Notes under the pieces: model-generated
Seen by the model: the letters and a program-made list of their open reading frames with translations, nothing else
What the model was told of the DNA's origin: nothing
Database searches by the model: none
Part shown: positions 18,036 through 27,392 of the stretch, one piece after another
How the letters are laid out: every line of letters begins with the position of its first letter
How positions within the stretch are numbered: the first letter of the stretch is position 1
Position numbers and translations under genes: made by a program
Assembly: GCA_949841465.1 (NCBI GenBank)
Contig: CATKZW010000011.1
Span: 1-62,082, forward strand
Length of the DNA stretch: 62,082 nucleotides
From: an uncultured Oscillospiraceae bacterium
Lineage (GTDB): Bacteria; Bacillota; Clostridia; Oscillospirales; Oscillospiraceae
Direction: 5' to 3'

Positions 18036-19064
18036 TTACCGCTGAATCCGCCCGGAGCCGTCGCCGCCGGCCAGCTTCTCCACCTCGGAGACGGTGACCA
18101 TGTTGTAGTCGCCCTCGACGGTGTGCTTCAGCGCAGAGGCCGCCACGGCAAACTCCACCGCCGCCTGGGTGCTCTTGCCGGTGAGCAGGGAGTAGATCAG
18201 ACCGCCGCCGAAGCTGTCGCCGCCGCCCACGCGGTCGATGATGCGCAGCTCGTACTTCTTGGAGAAGCAGTACTCGTTGGAAGCCACGTCGTACAGCATG
18301 GCGCTCCAGCCGTTGTCGGAGGCGGAGTGGGACTCGCGCAGGGTGATGGCCACCTTCTCAAACCCGAACTTGTCCGCCAGCTGCTTGGCCACGGACTTAT
18401 ATCCCTCGTGGTTCAGGGTGCCGCCATAGATGTCGGTGGCCTCGGCCTCGATGCCGAACACGTCCTTGGCGTCCTCCTCGTTGGAGATGCACACGTCCAC
18501 GTACTGGCACAGGTCGGTCATGGCCTCACGGGCCTGATCGCGGGTCCACAGCTTGCCGCGGTAGTTCAGGTCGCAGGAAATCTTGATGCTGCGGGCCTTG
18601 GCGGCCTTGCAGGCCTCACGGCAGATCTCCACCACGTTGGGGCCCAGGGCCGGAGTGATGCCGGTGAAGTGGAACCAGTCCACGCCCTCGAAGATGGCGT
18701 CCCAGTCGAAGTCGGAGGTGCTGGCCTCCTGGATGGCGGAGTGGGCGCGGTCGTAGATGCACACGCTGCCGCGCTGGGAGGCGCCCTTCTCGTTATAGTA
18801 GATGCCCACGCGGTCGCCGCCGCGGACGATCTTGCTGGTGTCCACGCCGAAGCGGCGCAGGGAGTTCACGGCACACTGGCCGATGGCATGGGCGGGCAGC
18901 TTGGTGACAAAGGCCGCGTCCAAGCCGTAGTTGGCCAGGGAGACAGCCACGTTGGCCTCGCCGCCGCCGAAGGTGAACTCCAGGTGATCGGCCTGAAGAA
19001 AGCGCTCGTAATTGTAGGGCTGGAGACGGACCATGATCTCACCAAAGGTTACCACTTTAGACAT
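18036..19064 (-). CDS. PfkB-family sugar kinase, probable 2-keto-3-deoxygluconate kinase (copy 2)
   Basis: A 342-residue PfkB kinase: N-terminal FTFGGGEANVAVSLANYG and C-terminal DRVGGGDSFGGGLIYSLL with the catalytic Asp. The segment ERFLQADHLEF and the central FHFTGITPALGP are typical of KdgK-type enzymes. GAGGAGG lies before ATG 19064, and the frame's earlier start is within the leader. It directly follows the KDPG aldolase gene, so it is the better candidate for the KDG kinase of the pathway. Copy 1 is a related but clearly different sequence, so the pair is an old duplication or two acquisitions rather than a recent one. Confidence 0.87.
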   Translation of the reverse strand: MSKVVTFGEIMVRLQPYNYERFLQADHLEFTFGGGEANVAVSLANYGLDAAFVTKLPAHAIGQCAVNSLRRFGVDTSKIVRGGDRVGIYYNEKGASQRGSVCIYDRAHSAIQEASTSDFDWDAIFEGVDWFHFTGITPALGPNVVEICREACKAAKARSIKISCDLNYRGKLWTRDQAREAMTDLCQYVDVCISNEEDAKDVFGIEAEATDIYGGTLNHEGYKSVAKQLADKFGFEKVAITLRESHSASDNGWSAMLYDVASNEYCFSKKYELRIIDRVGGGDSFGGGLIYSLLTGKSTQAAVEFAVAASALKHTVEGDYNMVTVSEVEKLAGGDGSGRIQR

Positions 19065-19171
19065 TTTACAGTTCCTCCTCAAAAAATATTAGATTTTTAT
19101 ATAGGTTCTGTTACGCTGCGCACACTCCGCGGCGGCGTCTAAGCCGCCTGCTCCCAGGCGCTCCGCGCTCC

Positions 19172-20134
19172 TTATTTCTGCACCAGATGGATGGCAAAGT
19201 CGGACAGCTCCTGCTTGATATAGATGGCCTTGGTCTTGCCCTTGGCGTCCACCACGCGGCTGTCCTCAATGAACTCCACACCCTGGCGGCCCAGATGGTA
19301 CACGGCCCGGTCCACGCTGTTGGTGGCGATGGCAATGTGGCCGTTGGCGCCGCGGCCGGGCTTCTTCATGCACTCCACGGCCTTGCCCGCGAAAATGGAG
19401 GAGTTGCCCGCCTTGTAGTCAAGGCCGAACAGGGCGCACAGGGTCTTGGCGGTCTGCTCCGCCTCCCCCTCGTCGGCGCAGTTGACGCCCACGTGGGCCA
19501 GCTCGAAGCCCAGCATGGTCTTGACCGCCTCCTTGCACATGGCGGTGATCTCGTCCCACTTCTCGGCCTTAATCATGTCGTTCTTGCACATCCAGGTGCC
19601 GCCCACCGCCACGATCTGGTCGTAGCCCAGGTAGTCGTTGACGTTCTTGGCGCTGACGCCGCCGGTGCACATCCATTTGGCGCTCTTCAGCGCCGCGCCG
19701 ATGTTCTTCAGCATGGCCACGCCGCCATTGGCTTCAGCGGGGAAGAACTTCAGGGTGTCGCAGCCCTGGTTCATGGCCTGCTGCATCTCGCCGGCGGTGG
19801 CGGTGCCGGGCATCATGATGCCGCCCTTGTCGATAACGTGCTGGGTCACGTTGGGGTCATAGCCGGGGGCCACGATGAAGGACGCACCGGCGGCCATGGC
19901 GCGGTCGGCCTGCTCGGTGGTCAGCACAGTGCCCGCACCCACCAGCATCTCGGGGACCTCCTTGACGATGGCGCGGATGGCGTCCTCAGCGGCGGCGGTG
20001 CGGAAGGTCACCTCGGCGGCAGGCAGACCGCCCTCTGCCAGGGCCTTGGCCAGGGGGACCGCCAAGGCGGCGTCCTCAATGGCGATGACGGGGATGATGC
20101 CGATCTCATAGATTCTTTGCAGCGTTGTGTTCAT
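19172..20134 (-). CDS. eda: KHG/KDPG aldolase fused to a C-terminal VOC (glyoxalase-like) domain
   Basis: Residues 1-205 are a complete class I aldolase that splits 2-keto-3-deoxy-6-phosphogluconate into pyruvate and glyceraldehyde 3-phosphate. Visible are AEVTFRT with the catalytic Glu, MLVGAGTVL, and DTLKFFPAE with the Schiff-base Lys. E. coli Eda stops at about 213 residues. Here about 108 more follow, starting at LGFELAHVGVNC, with GHIAIATNSVDRAVYHLGRQGVEF and a final FAIHLVQK, a pattern like vicinal-oxygen-chelate domains. GGAGG lies before ATG 20134. It is the first gene of the uronate unit (eda, kinase, kinase, uxaC). The VOC domain may isomerise or bind a related sugar acid; its role is unknown. 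Confidence 0.93.
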   Translation of the reverse strand: MNTTLQRIYEIGIIPVIAIEDAALAVPLAKALAEGGLPAAEVTFRTAAAEDAIRAIVKEVPEMLVGAGTVLTTEQADRAMAAGASFIVAPGYDPNVTQHVIDKGGIMMPGTATAGEMQQAMNQGCDTLKFFPAEANGGVAMLKNIGAALKSAKWMCTGGVSAKNVNDYLGYDQIVAVGGTWMCKNDMIKAEKWDEITAMCKEAVKTMLGFELAHVGVNCADEGEAEQTAKTLCALFGLDYKAGNSSIFAGKAVECMKKPGRGANGHIAIATNSVDRAVYHLGRQGVEFIEDSRVVDAKGKTKAIYIKQELSDFAIHLVQK

Positions 20135-20218
20135 ACCTGTATCCCTCCAATATTTTTTCGCGGGGCATTCGGGCCTGGGTCGGGTCTCTGCCAAGTTCTT
20201 TGCTTTGGTCTTAATTCT

Positions 20219-20246
20219 ATTATACAACTTGTATACTAGAATTCAA
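20219..20246 (-). promoter_or_regulatory. Uronate operon promoter with palindromic operator
   Basis: On the minus strand, TTGAAT (20246-20241), a 16-base spacer and TATAAT (20224-20219). The palindrome TATACAA-c-TTGTATA (20221-20235) overlaps the -10 box and spacer. The adjoining TTGTATACTA resembles operators of FadR-type GntR regulators, a family that often controls uronate genes. No such regulator gene is in the window. Confidence 0.7.
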
Positions 20247-20323
20247 TTAGAAAAACTGCAAAATTTCCCCTCCACTTTTTGTACATTACAACCAATTTTA
20301 CAGGATTTCCAAATTGAAGCAGA

Positions 20324-20354
20324 AAATCCCCAGGTCATATAAACCTGGGGATTT
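20324..20354 (-). terminator. Terminator after the peptide-transporter operon
   Basis: AAATCCCCAGGT (20324-20335) pairs with ACCTGGGGATTT (20343-20354). TTTTC follows in the minus direction, and a T7 run also lies on the plus side at 20358-20364, so it could work both ways. It stands 27 bases after the stop of the ApbE-like gene. Confidence 0.85.
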
Positions 20355-20380
20355 CCGTTTTTTTGATGAAATGCCGCCGC

Positions 20381-21637
20381 TCAGAACCGCAGCAGCGTGC
20401 AGCCCTCGCGAAGATTTGAGACGGTCAGCTGGGGGTCTGCCGTGTACAGCCGCTCGTCCCAGCACAGGATAAATTGGACGTCCCGGCCGCTCAGCCCCTG
20501 CACTGCGGTCGGCTCCAGCGCGTCCGCGATGAAAACCGGGGCGGCCTCCAACGCCAGCTCGGCACAGCTCCGGGTCCGGGAATAGAACACCATGCTGTCC
20601 GCCGCGCTCCTGCACAGCCCGTCCGCCGGGTCCAGATACAGGGTCCGTATCTCGCCGCTTCGCAGGCGGTAAATCCGCCGCTCGTCCCCCGTCGCCGCGG
20701 GAAAGGTCCGCAGGCCCGCCAGGCTCATGGGCCCCCGGTACTCCATGGTGCCCATCTGGATGGGGCTGCCCTCTCGCTGTTCCAGCAGGTTCAGGCCGTA
20801 GCCCACGTCCCGGCTGTCCAGACAGCGGGCAAAGCCGTCAAAGCTGGTGATGCAGCCGTGAGTAAAGCCGCTGTCCATCATCGTCTCCGCCAGAAAGTCC
20901 ACGATAAACGCGTTGCGCATCCAGCCAAAATCCAGGAAATGGTCGATGCCCTCCCGCCGCGCGTAATCCAGATATTCCTCCGATACACGCAGGCGGATCC
21001 GGTTGTCTCCCAGCAGCTCCACGTCGATATGGCCGGGGTCTGAGGCGTAGGCGGCAATCCCGGCGTACTCCTCCGCCACCGACTGGCTGAGCCGGGGGTC
21101 AAAGTCCGCCAGCTGGACGTCGTCCTCACAGTAGAACAGGTCTTCATACCGGGCGTATACCGGCCCCAGGTACACCGTGCGGTCCCCCGCCTCCTGAACG
21201 GTCTCAAAGGCCCGGTACAGGACCCCGTCCACCTCCAGCACCTCATTGGGCCGCAGGCTGATCTCCCGCAGGTTGATCACGCCCTCAAAGCTCTCCTCCG
21301 TGTGGAACAGCCGGTAGGCCGTCTGGCAGGCCTGGGTGTACAGCCGGGTCAGCGTCCGGCTCTCCGCCGCCGCGGACTGGCCTTCCGCCCCCAGCTCGTA
21401 CTGGAAGTTGAACTCCTCCCCGCAGGTGGCGCCCTCCGACGCACCCGTCTGGATGGCCTGCCAGCCGGACTCCGACGTAAACATCTGGATGACGGCGTAG
21501 GCCAGCGCCACCCCTCCAAGGAGCAGGAACAGCGCCGCGGCAATGATCCGGCGGACGGTGTTGTCCTCGGACAGCTGGATTTTCTCCACCGGCTTGATAT
21601 GGGGCCGCTTGTCTCTCGCGTAGCGCGCCAAGGTCAA
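20381..21637 (-). CDS. Membrane-anchored protein with a degenerate ApbE-like fold
   Basis: A 418-residue protein, last gene of the peptide-transporter operon. Residues 29-51 are one membrane helix ([23 protein letters not shown]) preceded by a basic cytoplasmic tail; the remaining 365 residues would be outside. Its pattern follows FAD:protein FMN transferase (ApbE): an early INLREI, then a stretch ending in [36 protein letters not shown] that parallels the family's GG-x-KGY-x-VD helix and glycine-rich strand, then [11 protein letters not shown] in place of HIIDP-x-TG. Key ApbE residues are altered, so it may bind but not transfer flavin. The start is TTG at 21637, overlapping the previous stop by four bases. 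The assignment is inference from pattern. Confidence 0.6.
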   Translation of the reverse strand: MTLARYARDKRPHIKPVEKIQLSEDNTVRRIIAAALFLLLGGVALAYAVIQMFTSESGWQAIQTGASEGATCGEEFNFQYELGAEGQSAAAESRTLTRLYTQACQTAYRLFHTEESFEGVINLREISLRPNEVLEVDGVLYRAFETVQEAGDRTVYLGPVYARYEDLFYCEDDVQLADFDPRLSQSVAEEYAGIAAYASDPGHIDVELLGDNRIRLRVSEEYLDYARREGIDHFLDFGWMRNAFIVDFLAETMMDSGFTHGCITSFDGFARCLDSRDVGYGLNLLEQREGSPIQMGTMEYRGPMSLAGLRTFPAATGDERRIYRLRSGEIRTLYLDPADGLCRSAADSMVFYSRTRSCAELALEAAPVFIADALEPTAVQGLSGRDVQFILCWDERLYTADPQLTVSNLREGCTLLRF

Positions 21638-22962
21638 ATCACCGTCAGCACCAGCAGCAGCAGGAAGATCAGGATGATGGCGGCCAGGAAGACAATTCCG
21701 GCCACAGCGCCCCTCCTACAGGCTTTGGCGTTGCGGAAGTGGTGGAAGTGCTGGAACACCGCCATGGCAATAAAGCCCAGAATGGGCAGGATAAAGGACA
21801 GAATGGTATACCAAACGCTGCCGGTGTCGTGGGTGGGGTGGATGAGCAGCTCCTCCTCCCGCACCGAGGCGGCCAGAGCCTCCTCCCTTTTCCGTTTCTC
21901 CGCCTCGGAATCACTCGTCTGGGGGGCGTTGGGGTCCCGAATAGTGATGGGCTTCACGGGCACGCCCGCGTCACGGATGGCCTTATACTCCGCGATCTCC
22001 TTCTTGTTGCCGTAGACATAGTGGTCGTGGCCGATGCACACGAACTCCGGCTTGTCCTCATTGTAGTCGTGAATGGAGGGGTCATAGGTGAACAGCACCT
22101 TATTCTTCTCCAGCTCCGGGTCGGGGATAGGGATGGCGGAGATCAGGGAATGGGTGTAGGGGTGGAGGGGGTAGTTGAACAGCTCCTCCGCCTCGGCCAC
22201 CTCCACGATGCGCCCCTTGTAAATAACGCCGATGCGGTCGGAGATGAAGCGCACCACGGACAGGTCGTGGGCGATGAACAGATAGGTCAGCCCCTTTTCC
22301 TCCTGGAACTTCTTCATTAGATTGAGCACCTGGGCGCGGATGGACACGTCCAGGGCAGAGATGGGCTCGTCGGCCACCACCAGCTCCGGCTCCATGACCA
22401 TGGCCCGGGCGATGCCGATGCGCTGGCGCTGGCCGCCGGAAAACTCGTGGGGGTAGCGGGTCAGGTGCTCGGGGAGCAGGCCCACCTCCTCAATCATAGT
22501 CTCCACCTTGCGCACGCGGTCGGCCTCGTTCTCAAACAGGTGGAAGTTGTACAGGCCCTCGGAGATGATGTAGTCCACCGTGGCGCGCTCGTTCAGCGAC
22601 GCCGCCGGGTCCTGGAACACCATCTGCACGTTGCGGATGACCTCCCGGTCCAGCGCCCGGGGGATCTTGCCGGAGATGCGCACCCCTTTGTAGGTGATCG
22701 TGCCGGCAGCCAGGGGGTTCACCCGAATCACCGCCCGGCCCACGGTGGTCTTGCCCGAGCCGGACTCACCCACCAGGGAGAAGGTCTCCCCCTTGTAGAT
22801 GTCGAAGGAGGCGTTCTGCACCGCGCGGACCGCGGTGTCCCCCTTGCCAAAGGTGATGTCCACATTTTTCAGGGACAACAGGATTTCCCTGCCGTTTTCG
22901 TCCAACGGTCCGTGCTCCGGCAGGACGGAGGAGCGGACCTCTTTCACTTTCTCTTGACTCAC
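21634..22962 (-). CDS. Oligopeptide ABC transporter ATPase (OppF-type) with C-terminal membrane helices
   Basis: A 442-residue protein. Residues about 28-330 are an OppF/DppF-type ATPase: Walker [11 protein letters not shown]-loop [10 protein letters not shown], signature [15 protein letters not shown], Walker [13 protein letters not shown], and the C-terminal [16 protein letters not shown] region of peptide importers. About 110 residues follow that are not part of normal OppF (about 320 residues): a charged linker and two hydrophobic helices, [21 protein letters not shown] and [24 protein letters not shown], which would anchor the ATPase in the membrane. It is cotranscribed with the genes on either side. 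The closing Cys motif of some OppF proteins is absent. Confidence 0.9.
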   Translation of the reverse strand: MSQEKVKEVRSSVLPEHGPLDENGREILLSLKNVDITFGKGDTAVRAVQNASFDIYKGETFSLVGESGSGKTTVGRAVIRVNPLAAGTITYKGVRISGKIPRALDREVIRNVQMVFQDPAASLNERATVDYIISEGLYNFHLFENEADRVRKVETMIEEVGLLPEHLTRYPHEFSGGQRQRIGIARAMVMEPELVVADEPISALDVSIRAQVLNLMKKFQEEKGLTYLFIAHDLSVVRFISDRIGVIYKGRIVEVAEAEELFNYPLHPYTHSLISAIPIPDPELEKNKVLFTYDPSIHDYNEDKPEFVCIGHDHYVYGNKKEIAEYKAIRDAGVPVKPITIRDPNAPQTSDSEAEKRKREEALAASVREEELLIHPTHDTGSVWYTILSFILPILGFIAMAVFQHFHHFRNAKACRRGAVAGIVFLAAIILIFLLLLVLTVI

Positions 22963-22975
22963 AGTCCGGCCCTCC

Positions 22976-24724
22976 TTAAATATTGAATGCTTCCATCAGC
23001 TTCTGATGAATGTCCTGAATGCCTTCCGGCTTGTCGATCCTGGGGGCCCGGGGGTCCAGCAGCCAGGTCTTGGCGAAGTGGGTCTCGCTGACCTGGAACA
23101 TGGGGGGCTCGGCCACGGTGTCGATCTCCAGGCAGTAGGGGTTGCGGGGCGCGAAGGCGTCGCCCACAATCTGGTTATACAGGGAGGGCGGGGTGCCGGT
23201 GATGGAGTACAGCTTGGTGTTCTTCTGGGCCAGCTGGGGCAGAGAGGACAGCAGCGCCCAGGTATAGGGGTGCCGGGGGTCGTAGAACACGTCGCGCACC
23301 GTGCCCAGCTCGATGATCTGGCCGGCGTACAGCACCGCCACGCGGTCGGCGATGTTGGCCACCACCCCCAGGTCGTGGGTGATGAACACGATGGTGTAGT
23401 TGAACTCCTTTTGCAGGTCCTTGATAAGCTGGAGGATCTGGGCCTGGATGGTCACGTCCAGGGCGGTGGTGGGCTCGTCGCAGATCAAAATTTTGGGCTG
23501 GCAGGACAGGGCGATGGCGATGACAATGCGCTGGCGCATGCCGCCGGAATACTGGAAGGGGTAGTCGTCGAATCGGGCGGCGGCGTTGGGGATGCCCACC
23601 TTGTGCATCAGCTCCAGGGCGCGGCGGCGGGCCTCCGCCTCGGTGCAGTCCTGATGCTTGAGGATGATGGACGTGATCTGCTTGCCGATGGTGATGATGG
23701 GGTTCAGGGAGGTCATGGGGTCCTGGAACACGGTGGCGATGCGCTTGCCGCGGATCTGGGTCCAGTCCTTGGCGTACTTCACGTTGGCCAGGTTCAGGAC
23801 GCAGGTGCCGTGGAGCTGCTCCGGCGTCTCGTCCAGGTAACGCACTCGGAAGGCCACGTTGTCAAACACCGCGTTGCGCTGGCTCTCGTCGGACAGGTCC
23901 ACCCCCAGCTGCATGGCCTTTTTCAGCGCATTCAGCAGCTGATTGGTGAACTGCACCCGCTTTTTCAGGCCAAAACGGCCCACAGACAGGTAAATCTCCT
24001 TGGCCAAGATCTCGTTGCGTTTCATTGCTTCCTGGGAAATCTCGCCCTTGATCTCCTTGTCATACTGGGCGTGGAGCTTGGCGGAGCGCTCACTGTAGCG
24101 CTTCATATAGGCGCTGTCAGTCTCCGCCGCGTGCTTTTTCTCCCGGGCCAGCTGCTCGTTCTTCCGCTTCAGCGCCTTGATTTTCTCATCATAGTCTTTG
24201 ATTTCCTGGGCCATCCGCTTGATCTCGGCCTTCTCCTTGGCAGGGTCCAGGGTCTGCTTCAGGTTAAACACCTCAGTGCGCTCGTGCAGCAGGTTCTGGA
24301 GCTCTTCCTCCTGGGCCGCCCGCTCTTCCGAGCTTGGGCCGCTGCGCTCCTTCTTCTCGCTCTCCAGCTCCAGAATCTGGCGGTAGGTGGCCGCGCCCAG
24401 CTCCAGGCGGGAGTACTCGTCCAGCTTTTTCCGGGCATGGGCCATCAGCTTGTTGGCCAGCCCGTCAATTTTGACCACGGTGTCCGCCAGCTCGTCGTCG
24501 CTGAAGATGATGGAGCCGTTGTCAATATAGCCGTTGGAGTCCAGCATGCCCGCAAAGGTCTTGGTGAACACCGACTTGCCGGAGCCGGACTCGCCCACGA
24601 TGGCGATGGACTCGTTCTCGTAGATGTCCAGGGAAATGCCCCGGATGGCGGTGAGGACCCTGCTGCGCACCCGGAACTTCACGTCCAGGTCCTTGATGGA
24701 CAGCAATACTTTTTTCTCTTCCAT
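22976..24724 (-). CDS. Oligopeptide ABC transporter ATPase (OppD-type) with coiled-coil insertion
   Basis: A 582-residue ATPase against about 330-360 for normal OppD. Walker A GESGSGKS is at residues 44-51, the Q-loop [12 protein letters not shown] at 331-342, then signature [15 protein letters not shown] near 403, Walker [13 protein letters not shown] near 425 and [14 protein letters not shown]. In ordinary OppD, Walker A and Q-loop are about 55 residues apart; here they are about 280 apart. The extra piece, roughly residues 75-322, is rich in Glu, Lys, Arg and Leu with heptad spacing and should form one or more coiled coils. Core motifs on both sides are intact, so the ATPase should work. 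GAAGAG-type ribosome site; it lies 13 bases from each neighbour. Confidence 0.92.
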   Translation of the reverse strand: MEEKKVLLSIKDLDVKFRVRSRVLTAIRGISLDIYENESIAIVGESGSGKSVFTKTFAGMLDSNGYIDNGSIIFSDDELADTVVKIDGLANKLMAHARKKLDEYSRLELGAATYRQILELESEKKERSGPSSEERAAQEEELQNLLHERTEVFNLKQTLDPAKEKAEIKRMAQEIKDYDEKIKALKRKNEQLAREKKHAAETDSAYMKRYSERSAKLHAQYDKEIKGEISQEAMKRNEILAKEIYLSVGRFGLKKRVQFTNQLLNALKKAMQLGVDLSDESQRNAVFDNVAFRVRYLDETPEQLHGTCVLNLANVKYAKDWTQIRGKRIATVFQDPMTSLNPIITIGKQITSIILKHQDCTEAEARRRALELMHKVGIPNAAARFDDYPFQYSGGMRQRIVIAIALSCQPKILICDEPTTALDVTIQAQILQLIKDLQKEFNYTIVFITHDLGVVANIADRVAVLYAGQIIELGTVRDVFYDPRHPYTWALLSSLPQLAQKNTKLYSITGTPPSLYNQIVGDAFAPRNPYCLEIDTVAEPPMFQVSETHFAKTWLLDPRAPRIDKPEGIQDIHQKLMEAFNI

Positions 24725-24737
24725 GGCTGCCGCCCCC

Positions 24738-25706
24738 TTACATATGGGTCCTGGGATCGGACGCGTCGCCCAGGTTTTGGCCGATCACGTACAGCACCAC
24801 GGTGATGACGGCGGAAATGGCCACCGGGCTCCAGAACTCGAATTCCCAGCCCGGGGTGACCATGGCGCCCTCCGCCTCATAGATCAGCCGGCCCAGGGAC
24901 ATATCGGTCAGGCCCAAGCCGATATAGGACAGGAACACCTCGTAAGAGATATAGGAGGGAATCTCGGTGGCCAGCAGGGTGACGATCACAGAGGTCATGA
25001 AGGGCAGGATGTTCTTCATAGCGATCTTAACCGTGGAAGTGCCCAGGCACCGGGAGGCCAGGTTGTACTCCCGGTCGCGGATGATTACCACTTGGGTGCG
25101 GATGAAATAGGCAATGCTCAGCCAGCCGGTGATGGTCAGCGCAAACACCATGGTCCAGAAGCTGGCGGTAAACAGCATCACCAACACGGAGATGAGCAGG
25201 ATATAGGGCACGTTGCCAACGATGTTGTAGACCTCCATCATGATGATGTCCACCCGCTTGGAGAAGCCCCAGACCGCGCCCACCACTACGCCGATGGTTA
25301 TATTGATGGCGGCGCAGATGAAGGCCAGGGAGATGGAGATGCGCGAGCCGTTCCAGATCGATTGGAAGGTGGACTGTCCGGCGGCGCCGGTGCCCAGAAT
25401 CCACTTGATATCCATGCCGAACTTGTTCACCGCGGCGGCGGGGCTCAGATGCTTTGTCGAAGGGTCCATTAGGTTGACAAACTGGTCGTAATGGGTTACG
25501 GAGGGATAGATATACGCGAACGCGATGACAACCACCAGCAAGGCCAGTATGACGATGTTCAGCTTATTGCGGAAGAACACGCGGAATACCGACTGCCAGT
25601 AGGAGTACCGGGGCGCGGTGATCCTCTCCGACTCCAGGCTGCTGTGGTCGTGGAAGGAGAACAGCTTCTCCTCCGACATGCCTAAATTCTTCAAATCATG
25701 ATCCAT
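24738..25706 (-). CDS. Peptide ABC transporter permease (OppC-type)
   Basis: A 322-residue inner-membrane permease with about six helices: one near residue 50 (IVILALLVVVIAFAYIYP), then the five-helix BPD_transp_1 domain. The coupling EAA-like loop RCLGTSTVKIAMKNILPFM and the FLSYIGLGLTDMSLGRLIYEA segment are typical of DppC/OppC. It pairs with the permease at 25712 to form the channel. The start is ATG 25706 with AGGTGA upstream; an alternative GTG at 25715 would overlap the previous stop by four bases. Length and composition are normal, unlike its partners. Confidence 0.92.
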   Translation of the reverse strand: MDHDLKNLGMSEEKLFSFHDHSSLESERITAPRYSYWQSVFRVFFRNKLNIVILALLVVVIAFAYIYPSVTHYDQFVNLMDPSTKHLSPAAAVNKFGMDIKWILGTGAAGQSTFQSIWNGSRISISLAFICAAINITIGVVVGAVWGFSKRVDIIMMEVYNIVGNVPYILLISVLVMLFTASFWTMVFALTITGWLSIAYFIRTQVVIIRDREYNLASRCLGTSTVKIAMKNILPFMTSVIVTLLATEIPSYISYEVFLSYIGLGLTDMSLGRLIYEAEGAMVTPGWEFEFWSPVAISAVITVVLYVIGQNLGDASDPRTHM

Positions 25707-25711
25707 AGCTC

Positions 25712-27283
25712 TCACCTATCCTTCGTCGAGAACGAAATGCGCGGGTCCACCGTCGCCATCAGTATATCGCCCAGAATGACGGAAACCACGGTAAGCACCG
25801 AGTAAAACAGCGTCACGCCCACGATTACGCCGTTGTCGTATTTGGTGACGGCCTCCGTCAGCAGGTTGCCGGCGCCGGGGACCACATACACGCGCTCCGT
25901 GATGATGGCTCCCACCAGGGACCCGAGCACGCTGCCGGGGATGCCGTGAACAATGGGAATGGCGGCGTTTTTCAGGATGTGCTTGGTGAAAATCTCCCCC
26001 TCCGACAGGCCGCCGGACCGGGCGAATTTCACGTAATCCGAGTTCATCTGGTCAATCATATACCGGCGCGTCCACTTCATTAGGTTGGCCACCATGGGCA
26101 GCGCCAGCGATATGATGGGCAGGAGGAACATCAGCTTGCTGCTGGATTCCATATCAAAGGTGCCCGGCAGCCCGAATACGGTGGTGCCGACAGCTTTGAA
26201 CAGGAAGATATAAGCCAGGGAGGGCACCGCGATGATAAACACGATATAGATCGTGCCAATCTTATCGATCAGCTTGTCCTTCTTCCGGGCCATGAGGATA
26301 CCGATGGGCACGCCCAGCACATAGGCCGTGACCACCGAAATGATGCCAATCACAAAGGAGTAACCCATTTTGGACATGCCCCGCTTCACCGTGGTGACGT
26401 TGGTGTAGTCATCCGTAAATCGGGCGGCGTTGACCGGGTTGCCCTCCCGGGAGCCCGCCTGATAGGTGGCGCTGTGCAGGTCGTCCGCGCTGTTCTCATG
26501 CAGGCCCGTGGGGAAGGTCATGGGAGACAGCACATAGGAGCCCTGGGTAGATGTCATGGTGGTGAACACGTCGATGCCGGTGTTCACCGTGTAGGAGGCG
26601 CCCAGACGAATGGTAGCCAGATTCTGGTGGAGATAGGGGAACTGGTCGTCCATATAGAGCAGGTATTTGTGCTGCGTGCCGTTGCCGATGATGGCTGGCG
26701 AAAGCCGCCCGTCGTCATAGGCAGGATCGTGCCAGGTGAAGGTGAGACCACGTTCACCGATGTCCTCCTGCACACTGTGGATGTTGTCCACCTGCACCAG
26801 TCCGGTGAGATATCCCCACAGCCGATGAATCAGGGGATGGTTCTTGTAGGCAAAGAGCTGCTGCTGTCCGCCCTTGGCCAGCTTTCTCCCGCTCATTACC
26901 GCGTCCATCCGCTCGATCGTGTACCCCTGGGACTCGTAATACTGCTTGAACTGGGCCACATATTGCTGGACAATCTCAGAGTCCAGATCCTCTGTTCTGC
27001 CGATGCTCGCCGCAGCGGCCCGGACCTCCTCCGTGATTTCACCGTTCATGGCCAGCGCCTGCAGGTATTCCCCGTAGGTCACGTAATCCAGATAGCCGTA
27101 GTTCTCCCATTTCTGGTACATATACGTCGTCTTCTGGTTGCCCGACTGCTTACTCCATACCGGGTCCTGGGCGAAAATAGACTTCCGGTCCAGCATGGAG
27201 TAGATCATCACCATGACGATACCCACCACGATAATAATGGAAACCACGCCGTGCAGCAGACGTTTGACTAGATATTTTCCCAT
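25712..27283 (-). CDS. Peptide ABC transporter permease (OppB-type) with large external insertion
   Basis: A 523-residue permease, about 200 longer than typical OppB. The first helix is at residues 12-31. Residues about 35-300 form a soluble, mostly polar domain, which topology places outside the membrane. The normal channel domain then begins at MGYSFVIGIISVVTAYVLGVPIG, with the coupling loop FARSGGLSEGEIFTKHILKNA and the end FYSVLTVVSVILGDILMATVDPRI. Normal OppB has a short external loop here. The start is ATG 27283 with GAGGTG upstream; the frame extends to 27349, but that part overlaps the leader. The insert shows no motif I recognise. It could help hand over peptide from the enlarged binding protein. 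Confidence 0.92.
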   Translation of the reverse strand: MGKYLVKRLLHGVVSIIIVVGIVMVMIYSMLDRKSIFAQDPVWSKQSGNQKTTYMYQKWENYGYLDYVTYGEYLQALAMNGEITEEVRAAAASIGRTEDLDSEIVQQYVAQFKQYYESQGYTIERMDAVMSGRKLAKGGQQQLFAYKNHPLIHRLWGYLTGLVQVDNIHSVQEDIGERGLTFTWHDPAYDDGRLSPAIIGNGTQHKYLLYMDDQFPYLHQNLATIRLGASYTVNTGIDVFTTMTSTQGSYVLSPMTFPTGLHENSADDLHSATYQAGSREGNPVNAARFTDDYTNVTTVKRGMSKMGYSFVIGIISVVTAYVLGVPIGILMARKKDKLIDKIGTIYIVFIIAVPSLAYIFLFKAVGTTVFGLPGTFDMESSSKLMFLLPIISLALPMVANLMKWTRRYMIDQMNSDYVKFARSGGLSEGEIFTKHILKNAAIPIVHGIPGSVLGSLVGAIITERVYVVPGAGNLLTEAVTKYDNGVIVGVTLFYSVLTVVSVILGDILMATVDPRISFSTKDR

Positions 27284-27392
27284 TTGCTGAGTCACCTCGT
27301 CCCTTAACAACCGCGGGAGAATGGAATTGCTTCCATTCTCCCGCAGCATAAACTCTTATTGCTTGAATACTGCCGGTGAACCGGGCGCGTCA

